In this document: positions 42,143-51,028 of the stretch, in pieces
Numbering within the stretch: the first letter of the stretch is position 1
How the letters are laid out: every line of letters begins with the position of its first letter
DNA from: an uncultured Mycoplasmatota bacterium
GTDB taxonomy: Bacteria > Bacillota_I > Bacilli_A > RF39 > UBA660
Reading direction: 5' to 3'
Assembly: GCA_900553395.1 (NCBI GenBank)
Contig: USDJ01000004.1
Span: 33,551-97,550, forward strand
Length of the DNA: 64,000 bases
Program-made: the position numbers and the translations under genes
The notes under the pieces: model-generated
What the model was told of the DNA's origin: nothing
Database searches by the model: none
The model's input: only the letters and a program-made list of their open reading frames with translations

Positions 42143-43423
42143 TTTTGCACTTATTTTTTCTAATCCTCCCATATAAGGAACTAATACCTTTGGAACATTT
42201 ATAGAACCATCTTCATTATAATTATTCTCTATTAAAGCTATAAGAGCTCTAGTATTAGCTAAAACTGTATTATTTAAAGTATGTGGATAATAATTTCCAC
42301 TTTCTCCTTTTACCCTAATGCCTAATCTTCTTGCTTGCGCATCAGTCATATTTGAGCAAGATCCGACTTCAAAATATTTTTTCTGTCTTGGACTCCAAGC
42401 TTCTATATCACATGATTTATTTTTTAAATCTGCAAGATCACCACTGCAACAATTTAAAAGCCTAACTGGTATGTCCATATTTCTAAAAATATCTACTGTA
42501 TATTGCCACATCTTATCATACCATTCATTAGATTGTTCTGGTTTACATAAAACTATCATTTCTTGTTTTTCGAATTGGTGAACTCTATATATTCCTCTTT
42601 CCTCTATGCCATGAGCACCAACTTCTTTTCTAAAACAAGGAGAATATGACGTCATAGTAATAGGAAGACTATTTTCATTTATCATTTGATCTTTAAAACG
42701 TCCTATCATAGGATGCTCACTCGTACCAATCAAAAACAAATCTTCTCCTTCTATCTTATACATCATATTACTCATTTCTTCGAAAGACATAACTCCACTT
42801 GCTACATCACTTCTAATCATAAATGGAGGAATGCAATATATAAAGCCCTTATTTATCATATAGTCTCTAGCATAATTTAACATAGCAGTTGATAATCTAG
42901 CTATATCCCCCATCAAGTAATAAAATCCATTACCACTAGTTCTGCCTGCAGATATTTTATCTAATCCATTCAATTTTTCTATTATATCTGCGTGATATGG
43001 AATTTCAAAATCTGGAACAAATGGATCTCCAAATTTTTCTATTTCTACATTTTCACTATCATCTTTTCCTATAGGAACACTATCATCTATTATGTTTGGA
43101 ATAACATACATGAGTTTCTTTACTTCTTTTTCTAATTCTTCTTCTTTAGATGTTAGAGAATCTATTTCATCACCGTAAGAAGACACCTCTAGTTTAATTT
43201 TTTCAGCTTCGTCCTTTTTGCCTTCCCTTATTAAAGCTCCTATTTCACTACTTTTAGAATTCTTTAAAGCTCTTAAATTGTCTCCTTTTTTCTTTAAAGT
43301 ACGAAATTCTAAATCTAACTCATAAATTTTATCAACAATTTCTAATTTATCATCTTGAAACTTTTTCTTTATATTTTCTTTAACCAATTCTTTATCATTT
43401 CTTATTAAATTTATATCAATCAT
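42140..43423 (-). CDS. serS: Seryl-tRNA synthetase
   Basis: SerRS charges tRNA-Ser and is needed as well for selenocysteine if present. The 427-residue protein has the long N-terminal coiled-coil arm (residues 1-105), then class II motifs: TMTSYSPCFRKEVGAHGIEE with GIYRVHQFEKQEM (motif 2), SCSNMTDAQARRLGIRVKG and NTVLANTRALIALIENN (motif 3). Length and order are standard. The ATG at 43423 is preceded by GGAGAG. Expression is controlled by a T-box leader with a UCU specifier. It converges on clpP. Confidence 0.96.
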   Translation of the reverse strand: MIDINLIRNDKELVKENIKKKFQDDKLEIVDKIYELDLEFRTLKKKGDNLRALKNSKSSEIGALIREGKKDEAEKIKLEVSSYGDEIDSLTSKEEELEKEVKKLMYVIPNIIDDSVPIGKDDSENVEIEKFGDPFVPDFEIPYHADIIEKLNGLDKISAGRTSGNGFYYLMGDIARLSTAMLNYARDYMINKGFIYCIPPFMIRSDVASGVMSFEEMSNMMYKIEGEDLFLIGTSEHPMIGRFKDQMINENSLPITMTSYSPCFRKEVGAHGIEERGIYRVHQFEKQEMIVLCKPEQSNEWYDKMWQYTVDIFRNMDIPVRLLNCCSGDLADLKNKSCDIEAWSPRQKKYFEVGSCSNMTDAQARRLGIRVKGESGNYYPHTLNNTVLANTRALIALIENNYNEDGSINVPKVLVPYMGGLEKISAK

Positions 43424-43454
43424 TACTAATCTCTCCTTACATTTTTAATGGTTA

Positions 43455-43680
43455 AATAAAAGGATGATACCCAAAGGAGCACATATCAGTGCGGTACCAT
43501 CCTATTTATACTTAATTATTATAACGGCATCACCGGAAATGTTTACATTTCTCTTAAGAGTAGATTCATAAAATATAAGTATTAGTTCACACCGACCACT
43601 AACTCTCTTAAAAATAATATTTTACTACTATTCTCCATCAACGATTTACAAGTATATTCTAACACTCAATATAATATTAG
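43455..43680 (-). promoter_or_regulatory. T-box riboswitch of serS (UCU specifier)
   Basis: AGGATGGTACCGC (43503-43491) is the T-box. It is followed by a terminator in which GGGTATCATCCT pairs back, ending in TTTTATTT. TCT at 43564-43562, followed by ACTC, is the specifier position and reads Ser. The layout mirrors the ileS leader. Confidence 0.9.
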
Positions 43681-43687
43681 TCAACAA

Positions 43688-44101
43688 TTAGTTTAAAATT
43701 TTTTGATAAGTTCCTCTTTGTAACTTAAGTTCCTTTTCCTTCATCTTTGAAATTAACTTTATCATAAAGCTAAGCTCTCTTTTTGATTCCAATGAATCAT
43801 TTCCATCTAAATTTTTAATTAAAGATGAAGCTATTTCATTTGGCGTAAGTCCATCTTTTAATGCAGAAACAATACTAGCGCTATTTGCTCTAATAAAATC
43901 AGATAAAAACCTCTCATCCATATTTTTACTAGGAGCACCTTTCATACTAGCAATAATTCTTACTGTATCTTTTGCTTGAGGCGGAAACGTATCTGCACGT
44001 ACAAGTCTTTCTAAAGTATCAGAAACGGCTTCAGGTTTTATTCCATCATATAGTGCATCCTTTATATAAGGTCCTTTTTCACTAATTAAATTACTCTCCA
44101 T
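43688..44101 (-). CDS. Unknown helical protein before the serS leader
   Basis: The 137-residue protein has no signal or membrane segment and looks all-helical. It contains two similar-looking parts: PYIKDALYDGIKPEAVSDTL with LERLVRAD, and NSASIVSALKDGLTPNEIAS with LIKNLDGND. I do not recognise the family. The internal similarity (A-L-x-D-G-I/L-x-P) suggests a duplicated helical repeat. It starts at 44101 with AGGTGAG upstream, is divergent from sigK, and lies just upstream of serS on the same strand. Its role is unknown. Confidence 0.65.
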   Translation of the reverse strand: MESNLISEKGPYIKDALYDGIKPEAVSDTLERLVRADTFPPQAKDTVRIIASMKGAPSKNMDERFLSDFIRANSASIVSALKDGLTPNEIASSLIKNLDGNDSLESKRELSFMIKLISKMKEKELKLQRGTYQKILN

Positions 44102-44183
44102 TTTAACTCACCTAAATTAATTTTAACTAAAACAAATATTTTATTCAATACTTTTTTTATATTTATTATTTTCTTTACAAGTT

Positions 44184-44211
44184 ATAGGACAAAATGTGTA
44201 AATCATATATT
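44184..44211 (+). promoter_or_regulatory. Possible SigE/SigK-type promoter of sigK
   Basis: CATATATT (44204-44211) lies 10 bases before the GAGGTG of sigK, with only a weak -35 (ATAGGAC). The box is identical to the one at spoIVA and spoVIF. Confidence 0.4.
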
Positions 44212-44227
44212 TATTTTGAGGTGTATA

Positions 44228-44926
44228 ATGTTAGAATTTCTAAAAAAATTATTTAAAGATTTCTTTGTTTTTACCGCAGCATATTCAAATAATAGTTTCC
44301 CGGATCCACTGCCAAAAGAAGAAGAAGACAAATGTGTAGAAAAAGCTAATCTAGGCGATAAAGAAGCTAGGTCTAAATTAATAGAACATAACTTAAGATT
44401 AGTAGCGCATATAGTAAAAAAATATGACAATAAAAAAGAAGATACAGACGATTTAATAAGCATTGGAACTATAGGTTTAATAAAAGCCGTTGATAGCTAT
44501 TCTAATAACAAAAATACAAGGCTTACTACATATGCTGCTAGATGTATAGAAAATGAAATATTAATGTATTTTAGAAATAATAAAAAAAGATCAAAAGATA
44601 TAAGTATTAATGAATCGATTGGATTTGATAAAGAAGGTAACGAAGTTACAATATTAGATATTTTAAAAACTCCTACTCCTGATTTTGCGCTAGATATTCA
44701 TAAAGAAAACAATATAGAAGACTTAAAAAAATATTTCTCTGTTTTAAATAGCAGAGAAAAAGAAATATTAACATATAGATATGGCTTATTTGATAATGAT
44801 GAAATAACACAAAAAGAAATCGCTAAAAAACTTGGTATTTCAAGAAGTTATGTATCAAGAATAGAAAAAAGAGCCCTAACTAAAATACTTAGAGAATTTA
44901 TGAAAAATAATAAAGATATCGAATAA
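44228..44926 (+). CDS. sigK: RNA polymerase sporulation sigma factor SigK (intact)
   Basis: SigK directs late mother-cell transcription during spore formation. The 232-residue protein has an N-terminal pro-like hydrophobic stretch (EFLKKLFKDFFVFTAAY), region 2 (NLRLVAHIVKKYDN, DDLISIGTIGLIKAVDSY, TYAARCIENEILMYFRNNKK) and region 4 (LNSREKEILTYRYGL, KEIAKKLGISRSYVSRIEKR). The DKEGNEVTILDIL motif between them is typical of SigK/SigE. The gene is continuous, with no skin element. The ATG at 44228 follows GAGGTG at 4 bases. A TTG at 44216 would put this site inside the gene. Confidence 0.93.
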   Translation: MLEFLKKLFKDFFVFTAAYSNNSFPDPLPKEEEDKCVEKANLGDKEARSKLIEHNLRLVAHIVKKYDNKKEDTDDLISIGTIGLIKAVDSYSNNKNTRLTTYAARCIENEILMYFRNNKKRSKDISINESIGFDKEGNEVTILDILKTPTPDFALDIHKENNIEDLKKYFSVLNSREKEILTYRYGLFDNDEITQKEIAKKLGISRSYVSRIEKRALTKILREFMKNNKDIE

Positions 44927-44958
44927 ATAAGCTTGGCAAATTTTGTCAAGCTTATTTT
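44926..44958. terminator. Terminator between sigK and the dus gene
   Basis: AATAAGCTTG and CAAGCTTATT pair across an AT-rich loop (44926-44935 with 44947-44956). It serves both convergent genes. Confidence 0.8.
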
Positions 44959-45932
44959 GTATTATTAACTAAATAGTCATCTAAAAGGCTAACTAATTCA
45001 TCTTCTGTTTTGGTTTGAAATATTTTCTCCTTTAATTCTTTAGCATTAGGTAATCCTTTTAAATACCAAGCAGCGTGACTTCTTATTTCTAAAAGAGCTA
45101 CTTTGTGTGGTTTAGTTTTAAGTAACAAATTTAAATGTTTTTTTATCATTTCGATTTTTTCTTCTAATGTAACCAAACTAGGTTCAATTCCATTGTCAAG
45201 ATAATCTACGCATTCTCTAATAAGCCAAGGATTTCCAAGAACTCCTCTACCTATCATAACAGCATCACATTTTGTTTCATCTAACATTTTTTTGGCATCA
45301 TAGGCACTTAATATATCACCATTACCTATTACTGGAATTCTAACATTTTCTTTTACTTTTTTAATTATATTCCAGTCTGCTTTTCCACTATAGCCTTGTT
45401 TTCTTGTTCTAGGATGAACTGTAATAGCGCTTGCTCCTGCTTTTTCTATAACCTTAGCTATTTCTACGGCATTAATACTATTTTCATCCCAACCACTTCT
45501 AATCTTAACGGTCACTGGAATTGGAACACAAGATACTACGGCAGAAACTATTTCATAAACTTTATCAGGATTTTTAAGTAAAGCACTTCCTGCTTGACTA
45601 GAAATGGCTACTTTTGGTACAGGACATCCCATATTAATATCAATAATATCAGGGTGCATATGCTCATATATATATTTAGCAGAATATACAAAAGATTTAA
45701 TATCACTTCCAAATATTTGTTGACTTATAGGTCTTTCATAGTCAGTCATATAAAGCATATCTTGAGTTTTTTTACTACCAAAATATATCGCTTTATCGCT
45801 AACCATTTCCGCAACTATAAGTCCTGCACCCATTTGCTTTATAATAGTTCTATAAGCACTATTAGATATTCCAGCCATTGGTGCTAAAACCACTTGATTT
45901 TTTATCTCAACATTACCTATATTCCACTTCAT
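44952..45932 (-). CDS. dus: tRNA-dihydrouridine synthase
   Basis: Dus enzymes reduce uridines in tRNA D-loops with FMN. The 326-residue protein has VVLAPMAGISNSAYRTIIKQ, the DINMGCPVPK motif with the catalytic Cys, KIRSGWDENSINAVEIAKV, AITVHPRTRKQGYSGKADW, IPVIGNGDILSAYDAKKML and VMIGRGVLGNPWLI. The sequence fits the DusB-type found in Firmicutes. The ATG has GGTGAT a few bases upstream. Two tandem hairpins lie just upstream. It is convergent with sigK. Confidence 0.94.
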   Translation of the reverse strand: MKWNIGNVEIKNQVVLAPMAGISNSAYRTIIKQMGAGLIVAEMVSDKAIYFGSKKTQDMLYMTDYERPISQQIFGSDIKSFVYSAKYIYEHMHPDIIDINMGCPVPKVAISSQAGSALLKNPDKVYEIVSAVVSCVPIPVTVKIRSGWDENSINAVEIAKVIEKAGASAITVHPRTRKQGYSGKADWNIIKKVKENVRIPVIGNGDILSAYDAKKMLDETKCDAVMIGRGVLGNPWLIRECVDYLDNGIEPSLVTLEEKIEMIKKHLNLLLKTKPHKVALLEIRSHAAWYLKGLPNAKELKEKIFQTKTEDELVSLLDDYLVNNTK

Positions 45933-45952
45933 AAAATCACCAACAATAGTAT

Positions 45953-46019
45953 ATAAAAAAATTTATTATCAGTCAATTACTGATAATAAACATAAAAACT
46001 ATTAATAATTATTAATAGT
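45953..46019 (-). terminator. Tandem hairpins between spoVIF and dus
   Basis: Minus-strand order: ACTATTAATA/TATTAATAGT (46019-45998) followed by a T run, then ACTGATAATAA/TTATTATCAGT (45989-45963) followed by T7. The first suits a terminator for spoVIF. The second may back it up or regulate dus. Confidence 0.65.
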
Positions 46020-46028
46020 CTTAAAAAA

Positions 46029-46271
46029 TTATATTAATTTATCTATATCTTTAGGTACCTTATCACTTACTACAGCATTTATTATTTTATCCTCTTGCTC
46101 TTTACTAACATTTTTACCTGTCATCTGACTTAGTGTTTGTATTACTTCACGTAAAGTGCCTTCATTTTTCATATCGTTTTGTTGTAATTTTTTAGCAAGA
46201 TCTAAAATTGTATTTTTATCAACATTAGTTTTCTTTTGTACCCTATTAAAAAAGGAATCAGAAAAAGCCAC
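46029..46271 (-). CDS. spoVIF: Stage VI sporulation protein F
   Basis: This 80-residue protein resembles the SpoVIF (YjcC) family, which in B. subtilis is a late coat assembly factor of the SigK regulon. Conserved parts include SFFNRVQKKTNVDKNTILDL, ANDMKNEGTLREVI-type sequence (AKKLQQNDMKNEGTLREVIQ) and LSQMTGKNVSKEQEDKIINAV. The start is a GTG at 46271, with GGGAGG 7 bases upstream. A CATATATT box lies about 20 bases before the start. It is monocistronic or follows the O-antigen-ligase-like gene, with strong hairpins downstream. Confidence 0.8.
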   Translation of the reverse strand: MAFSDSFFNRVQKKTNVDKNTILDLAKKLQQNDMKNEGTLREVIQTLSQMTGKNVSKEQEDKIINAVVSDKVPKDIDKLI

Positions 46272-46290
46272 TTGAAAACCTCCCTACATT

Positions 46291-46318
46291 AATATATGTA
46301 AAAAGGCTAAATTAGTTC
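46291..46318 (-). promoter_or_regulatory. Possible mother-cell promoter of spoVIF
   Basis: CATATATT (46298-46291) is identical to the -10-like boxes of spoIVA and sigK. A weak -35 candidate, GAACTAA, lies 13 bases upstream. It overlaps the end of the preceding gene. Confidence 0.4.
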
Positions 46319-47619
46319 TATTTACTTAAAGATAAAATTAAACCCATTATTAAGTAATAAATCGGTGTAACTTGAACAACATTTATATTAGCAAACCCTT
46401 GAATAGAATAAGCAATAAAGCCACCGAGTAAAATAAAATTAAGTTTATCTCTATATTTTAATGCACTAATAAAAGTTAACATATAAAGCGTTAAAAATAG
46501 TATTAACCCAAATATTCCAGTACTAACTAACTGGTGCAGATAAACATTATGAGCATTGTCAAAAATTAGTACACTATTATTACTTTTTTTGATTTCACCG
46601 CTTACTATACTTAATGTAATACCATTAGTTTTTTCATTTGGATATGTTAAATGAAAGTTATCATATCCAACCCCTAACCACGGATACTTTTTAAAAATAT
46701 TAAAGCTATTTTTCCATATAGTAATTCTTCCATTACCTCCACTTTTTATAGTTCCTTTTATTCCACTTATAGATAACTCATCACTTCTATTAGATATATC
46801 AAAATTACTATTATAAATATTTATACGATTTACAAATATAAATGTAAAACTTAATAAAAGAACTATATAAATAAATCTTTTTTTATTAAAGGATTTATAT
46901 TTAAACAAATAAAAAATTGAAAATAATAATACGATAAAATAAGTTAACATAGGTCCTGTTGATTGACAATTAATTAGTGACACAAAAAGTAATATTATTA
47001 ATAAAGCTTTTTTTGTTAGACTATTATTATCTATAAAAAAACTATAGGTTAAAATGCTTAAAGAAGTAACTATTAGACTTCCAAAAAAATTAGGATTACC
47101 AATCATTCCAGATGCCATTGTTAAATTAAGATGATCTTTATATCTAACAATAAAATTTAAATTAGTATACATTTGAAATAATGAATAAATTGAATTTAAT
47201 ACTGATATTATAACTATTAATTTTATATATTTTTTAGCATCTTTAACATTTCCATTAACATGCCAATTCAAAAATAAATATAAATAACTAAGAACAGACA
47301 ACAATCCCTCATGTCTAAAATCTTTACCAAATATAGCTATATTTTTATCTATTGAGCATAATGTACTTAATATACTTATAAAGGTTATACCATATACTAT
47401 AAAATCAAATATATCTAATTTTCTTCTTTTTTTCTTAATATCTGAAATATAAATATATACTAATACTGGTAAACTAATATATAGTATAATAGCTGGATTT
47501 ATATTATCGTAATTATTTATAATTCCGAAGTGCTCAAGACTCATAGAAAAAAACTTCAAAAATGGAACAGCTATTAGTATCATGAGTGTTACTATATTTA
47601 ATAACTTTTTATTATCCAT
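46318..47619 (-). CDS. O-antigen ligase (Wzy_C)-like polytopic membrane protein
   Basis: The 433-residue protein has 10-12 hydrophobic segments and an extracytoplasmic loop with GRITIWKNSFNIFKKYPWLG, GVGYDNFHLTYP and NAHNVYLHQLVSTGIFGLIL. These are the hallmarks of the Wzy_C family of polysaccharide ligases and polymerases. No other capsule or wall-polymer gene is in the neighbourhood, so the substrate is unknown. The ATG has GGTGATAATATG-type spacing. It lies between der and spoVIF on the same strand, separated from der by about 45 bases. Confidence 0.8.
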   Translation of the reverse strand: MDNKKLLNIVTLMILIAVPFLKFFSMSLEHFGIINNYDNINPAIILYISLPVLVYIYISDIKKKRRKLDIFDFIVYGITFISILSTLCSIDKNIAIFGKDFRHEGLLSVLSYLYLFLNWHVNGNVKDAKKYIKLIVIISVLNSIYSLFQMYTNLNFIVRYKDHLNLTMASGMIGNPNFFGSLIVTSLSILTYSFFIDNNSLTKKALLIILLFVSLINCQSTGPMLTYFIVLLFSIFYLFKYKSFNKKRFIYIVLLLSFTFIFVNRINIYNSNFDISNRSDELSISGIKGTIKSGGNGRITIWKNSFNIFKKYPWLGVGYDNFHLTYPNEKTNGITLSIVSGEIKKSNNSVLIFDNAHNVYLHQLVSTGIFGLILFLTLYMLTFISALKYRDKLNFILLGGFIAYSIQGFANINVVQVTPIYYLIMGLILSLSK

Positions 47620-47663
47620 ATTATCACCATATCAATTATATTATAAATAGAAAAAAAAGTGAA

Positions 47664-48980
47664 CTAATCTTGTTCACCTTTATTCTTAAAATTAATAACT
47701 ATAGGAGTTCCACTAAAATCAAAAGACTCTCTTATTTTATTTTCTAAATATCTTTCGTAAGAAAAATGAATTAACCCTTTACTATTTACTTGAATATTAA
47801 ATGTAGGAGGCTTACTTTTAACCTGAGTAGAAAAATATATCTTAAGTCTTTTTCCCTTATAACTAGGTGGTAAGTTAAGTTCATATGCATCAGTTATAAC
47901 TCTATTAAGCAAACTAGTACTAATTTCCTTCTTACTATTTTCATATGCATTTAAAACTTCTGGCATAAGTGTATGAATTCTCTTTTTAGTTTTTGCACTT
48001 AAAAATACTACTTTAGCATAACTCATAAAAGCAAAATCTGCTTCTATATCTTTTTTCCATTTTTTTATTGCTGAATCTTTATCTTCTATAAGATCCCATT
48101 TATTAACAACTATAACAATAGCCTTACCAGCCTCAATCGCATATCCTGCTATATGCTTATCGTGCTCGATTATTCCCTCTTCAGCATTTATAACAAGAAC
48201 GCATACATCACTTCTATCAATAGCCTTTAAGCTTCTAAGTAAACTATACTTTTCTATGTTTTCATATACTTTACCTTTTTTTCTCATTCCAGCTGTATCT
48301 ATTACTACATATTTATTGCCATTATAATTAAATGGAGTATCTATAGCATCTCTAGTCGTTCCAGCTATATTTGATACGATAACTCTTTCCTCATTTAAAA
48401 TAGCATTAACCAAACTACTTTTTCCTACGTTTGGTCTACCTATTATAGAAAATTTAACCGTATCATCATCTGGATCTTCTTCAAATTTAGGAAAATTCTC
48501 TGTTATAGTATCAAGTAATTCACTAATACCATATCCCTGTTCACCACTTACTTTAATGTAATTATTAAAGCCCAATTCATAAAAATCATATTCAGTTTCT
48601 TTGATTTTTTTACTATCACATTTATTTATTACAACAATTACTTTATCAGCAATTTTCAAAAGCATATCTCTAACTAAAAAATCATCCCTAGTTAATCCAT
48701 CTTTTCCATCTACAACAAAAAGCACAATATCAGCTTCATCTATAGCAAGAGATGCCTGAATCTTTATTTCATTATTAAAAGCTGCATTTCCAACTTCAAT
48801 TCCACCAGTATCTATCAAATGAAACTTATAGTCATAATAACTAACACTTCCATAAACTCTATCGCGTGTAACACCTGGAGTATCCTCTATTATGGATAGT
48901 TTTTTACGAACTAATTTATTAAATATAGTACTTTTTCCAACATTTGGTCTACCAACCAAAGCTACAACAGGTTTCTTCAT
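47664..48980 (-). CDS. der: Ribosome-assembly GTPase Der (EngA)
   Basis: Der is a double-GTPase needed for 50S subunit assembly. The 438-residue protein has two G domains: GRPNVGKSTIFN, DTPGV and NKCD in the first, then GRPNVGKSSLVN, DTAGM and NKWD in the second. A C-terminal KH-like domain follows (SKPPTFNIQVNSKGLIHFSY). All motifs are intact. The start follows GGTGATAAT. The lone pilin gene lies upstream but ends in its own terminator. Confidence 0.97.
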   Translation of the reverse strand: MKKPVVALVGRPNVGKSTIFNKLVRKKLSIIEDTPGVTRDRVYGSVSYYDYKFHLIDTGGIEVGNAAFNNEIKIQASLAIDEADIVLFVVDGKDGLTRDDFLVRDMLLKIADKVIVVINKCDSKKIKETEYDFYELGFNNYIKVSGEQGYGISELLDTITENFPKFEEDPDDDTVKFSIIGRPNVGKSSLVNAILNEERVIVSNIAGTTRDAIDTPFNYNGNKYVVIDTAGMRKKGKVYENIEKYSLLRSLKAIDRSDVCVLVINAEEGIIEHDKHIAGYAIEAGKAIVIVVNKWDLIEDKDSAIKKWKKDIEADFAFMSYAKVVFLSAKTKKRIHTLMPEVLNAYENSKKEISTSLLNRVITDAYELNLPPSYKGKRLKIYFSTQVKSKPPTFNIQVNSKGLIHFSYERYLENKIRESFDFSGTPIVINFKNKGEQD

Positions 48981-49032
48981 ATTATCACCTCGAAAACATA
49001 AGTATTATATCATATTATAAAAAAAAATAAAA

Positions 49033-49060
49033 TAAAAAAGTTCAATAAATTATTGAACTT
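49033..49060 (-). terminator. Terminator of the pilin gene
   Basis: AAGTTCAAT-AAATT-ATTGAACTT, followed by a long T run on the minus strand. Confidence 0.8.
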
Positions 49061-49074
49061 AATTAAGTCTAAAA

Positions 49075-49494
49075 TTATTTAGTTGCTAATAAGTTTTTAT
49101 CTAAAAGCTTCTTAGAACTTGCATCAGATCCTGCTCTACAAACAACGCTGAAACTCTTTCCTGATACTGTAACATCACAATAAACGCCATCTTTAGTTTG
49201 AATAGTTAATTTTTCACCATCTAATTTTGCTTCCTGCATATTGTCTATTGTTAAATTATCTTTTATAGAACTTAATGTTACTTCTGGAAGTGTTGTACCT
49301 TCAGTACCAGCATACAATGATGATGTATATGCATATTGAACACCAGTATATACTAATTCAGCAGATCTTTCTTTAGCACTTGATCTAGCATCATCAATCA
49401 TTCCTATGATAATTGGTGTTGCGATTAAAGCGATAATAGCTAAAATTACGATTACTGCTAATAATTCTATTAATGTAAAACCTTTATTTTTCAT
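49075..49494 (-). CDS. Type IV pilin/pseudopilin-like protein, solitary
   Basis: The 139-residue protein begins MKNKGFTLIELLAVIVILAI, a classical class III prepilin signal cleaved between Gly and Phe, with Glu at +5 and the hydrophobic helix that packs in pili. The C-terminal part has two Cys (VYCDV and VVCRA) that could form a disulfide, and it ends in KKLLDKNLLATK. It resembles ComGC/PilA-like major pilins. No prepilin peptidase, ATPase or membrane platform is adjacent, so assembly genes must be elsewhere or absent. GGTGAAAAT precedes the ATG. Confidence 0.85.
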   Translation of the reverse strand: MKNKGFTLIELLAVIVILAIIALIATPIIIGMIDDARSSAKERSAELVYTGVQYAYTSSLYAGTEGTTLPEVTLSSIKDNLTIDNMQEAKLDGEKLTIQTKDGVYCDVTVSGKSFSVVCRAGSDASSKKLLDKNLLATK

Positions 49495-49541
49495 ATTTTC
49501 ACCACCTTACCTTATTGATATATTAAATATATCACATATTG

Positions 49542-50558
49542 TTAAATTTTGTCAATATCATGAACTGAATAATTTATCGCTTTTGAAATAGCACTTGACA
49601 ACTTCTGTATAACAAAGTCTATTTCCTTTGGTGTAACCATTAAATTATAACCAATGGGATTTAATACCTCAAATACTAGCTTTTGTAATTCATAGTCATC
49701 TAATGTGCCTATCAGTCCTAAAAGTAATTCTTTGTCTTTTTTGTTTTCCTTTATTTTTTTATTTAGATAATTTACATTGTTAAATGTAAGCTTACTTTTA
49801 GGACTTTTAGAATATTCTTTGTTAAAAGCATAATTCTTATATATATAGTTAATAGTGTTTGAAACTATTACAGTAGCATCTACAACTGTTGGAACTCCTA
49901 TTGCAATTACAGGTATTTTTAATGTTTCAAAACTAATTTCTTTTCTTTTATTTCCTATTCCGCTTCCAGGATGTATCCCAGTATCTGTTATTTGTATTGT
50001 TCTATTTAACCTTTCAATAGACTTACTTGCTAGGGAATCGATAACGATTAAATAATCGGGCTTAACTTTCGATACTAATGCTTCTATTATATCACTCGTT
50101 TCTATTCCTGTTTCTCCCATAACTCCAGGGTTTATTGCGCTTATCCTGCTATAACACTTACTCAACTGATTTAATAAATACAAGTGATTAGTAACAATTA
50201 TATTATCTACTACTAATGGGCCTAATGAATCGGGAGTTGAAGATGAATTACCAAGTCCAATTACCAGTCCATAAGAATTCTTTTTTTTATTTATCATTTT
50301 CTTTAATACAAGAGTTAAAGTTTTTATAACATTACTCTCATTCTTTGAATCAGTTATATCTTCAAATTCCAATGTGATATATTTACCCTTTTTCTTATTT
50401 AAATCATTATCCTTTTCAAGCTCAACGTTAGTTATTTTGATGTTATTTATATTATCAGTTTTATATTTTACACCTTTTAATTTCTCTTCTTTTTGTATTT
50501 CGTCTATAGCTAAATCTGTCCTTAATTGGTATTTTGATAAATCTACCTCCTTATTCAT
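49542..50558 (-). CDS. gpr: Germination protease GPR
   Basis: GPR degrades small acid-soluble spore proteins at germination. It is made as an inactive zymogen cleaved near its N-terminus. The 338-residue protein has a short pro-region with KYQLRTDLAIDE, the characteristic processing motif. It then has VIGLGNSSSTPDSLGPLVVD, INPGVMGETGIETSDII, DYLIVIDSLASKSIERLNRT and IQITDTGIHPGSGIGNKRKE, all A25-family blocks. The start follows GGGTGATTAT. It is divergent from rpsT, as in several Firmicutes. Its presence argues for SASP genes elsewhere in the genome. Confidence 0.95.
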   Translation of the reverse strand: MNKEVDLSKYQLRTDLAIDEIQKEEKLKGVKYKTDNINNIKITNVELEKDNDLNKKKGKYITLEFEDITDSKNESNVIKTLTLVLKKMINKKKNSYGLVIGLGNSSSTPDSLGPLVVDNIIVTNHLYLLNQLSKCYSRISAINPGVMGETGIETSDIIEALVSKVKPDYLIVIDSLASKSIERLNRTIQITDTGIHPGSGIGNKRKEISFETLKIPVIAIGVPTVVDATVIVSNTINYIYKNYAFNKEYSKSPKSKLTFNNVNYLNKKIKENKKDKELLLGLIGTLDDYELQKLVFEVLNPIGYNLMVTPKEIDFVIQKLSSAISKAINYSVHDIDKI

Positions 50559-50598
50559 ATAATCACCCTTATTATTTTTAACAAATTTGCTTATTTTA

Positions 50599-50627
50599 TT
50601 GCATTTTTTATAAAAGTTTGTTAAAAT
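50599..50627 (+). promoter_or_regulatory. Promoter of rpsT
   Basis: TTGCAT (50599-50604), 17 bases, TAAAAT (50622-50627), about 30 bases before the rpsT start. Confidence 0.6.
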
Positions 50628-50656
50628 ATGTGTATATGTGACTTGGAGGTGAACTT

Positions 50657-50920
50657 ATGCCAAATTTAAAGAATGCTAAAAAGAGAGTTTTAGTTAATAT
50701 CAAAAAAGAAAAAGCTAATAACGAATTTGAAGCTAGTATGAAAACTTCTATTAAAAATGTAGAAAGAGCTGTTGCTTCAAAAGATAAAGAAAAAGCTAAT
50801 GAAAAATTAAAAGTTGCTATTAAAGCAATAGATAAGGCTGCTCAAAAAGGAGTAACTTCAAAAAATACAAGTGCTAGAAATAAATCTAGATTAAGTAAAA
50901 AAGTTAATTCAATGGAGTAA
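50657..50920 (+). CDS. rpsT: Ribosomal protein bS20
   Basis: This 87-residue basic helical protein of the small ribosomal subunit reads MPNLKNAKKRVLVNIKKEKA, with SIKNVERAVASKDKEKANEK and TSKNTSARNKSRLSKKVNS. The length is normal. TTGGAGGTG lies 5 bases before the ATG. The stop overlaps the terminator. The gpr-rpsT head-to-head arrangement is common in Firmicutes. Confidence 0.96.
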   Translation: MPNLKNAKKRVLVNIKKEKANNEFEASMKTSIKNVERAVASKDKEKANEKLKVAIKAIDKAAQKGVTSKNTSARNKSRLSKKVNSME

Positions 50921-50936
50921 TTTACTTCATTTTTTT
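50911..50936 (+). terminator. Terminator of rpsT
   Basis: AATGGAGTAA pairs with TTACTTCATT (one G-T pair) and is followed by T7 on the plus strand. Confidence 0.75.
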
Positions 50937-51028
50937 ATTATTAACAAACTAAATGTAAATTTTTATTAACTTAAATAAATCTTATTGTTAGATGAATTAG
51001 CATATGCTATAATGAATTTGGTGATAAT

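Noticed and set aside
44228..44926. Possible skin-type interruption of sigK
   Set aside because: The sigK frame is continuous with both conserved regions present, so no element interrupts it.
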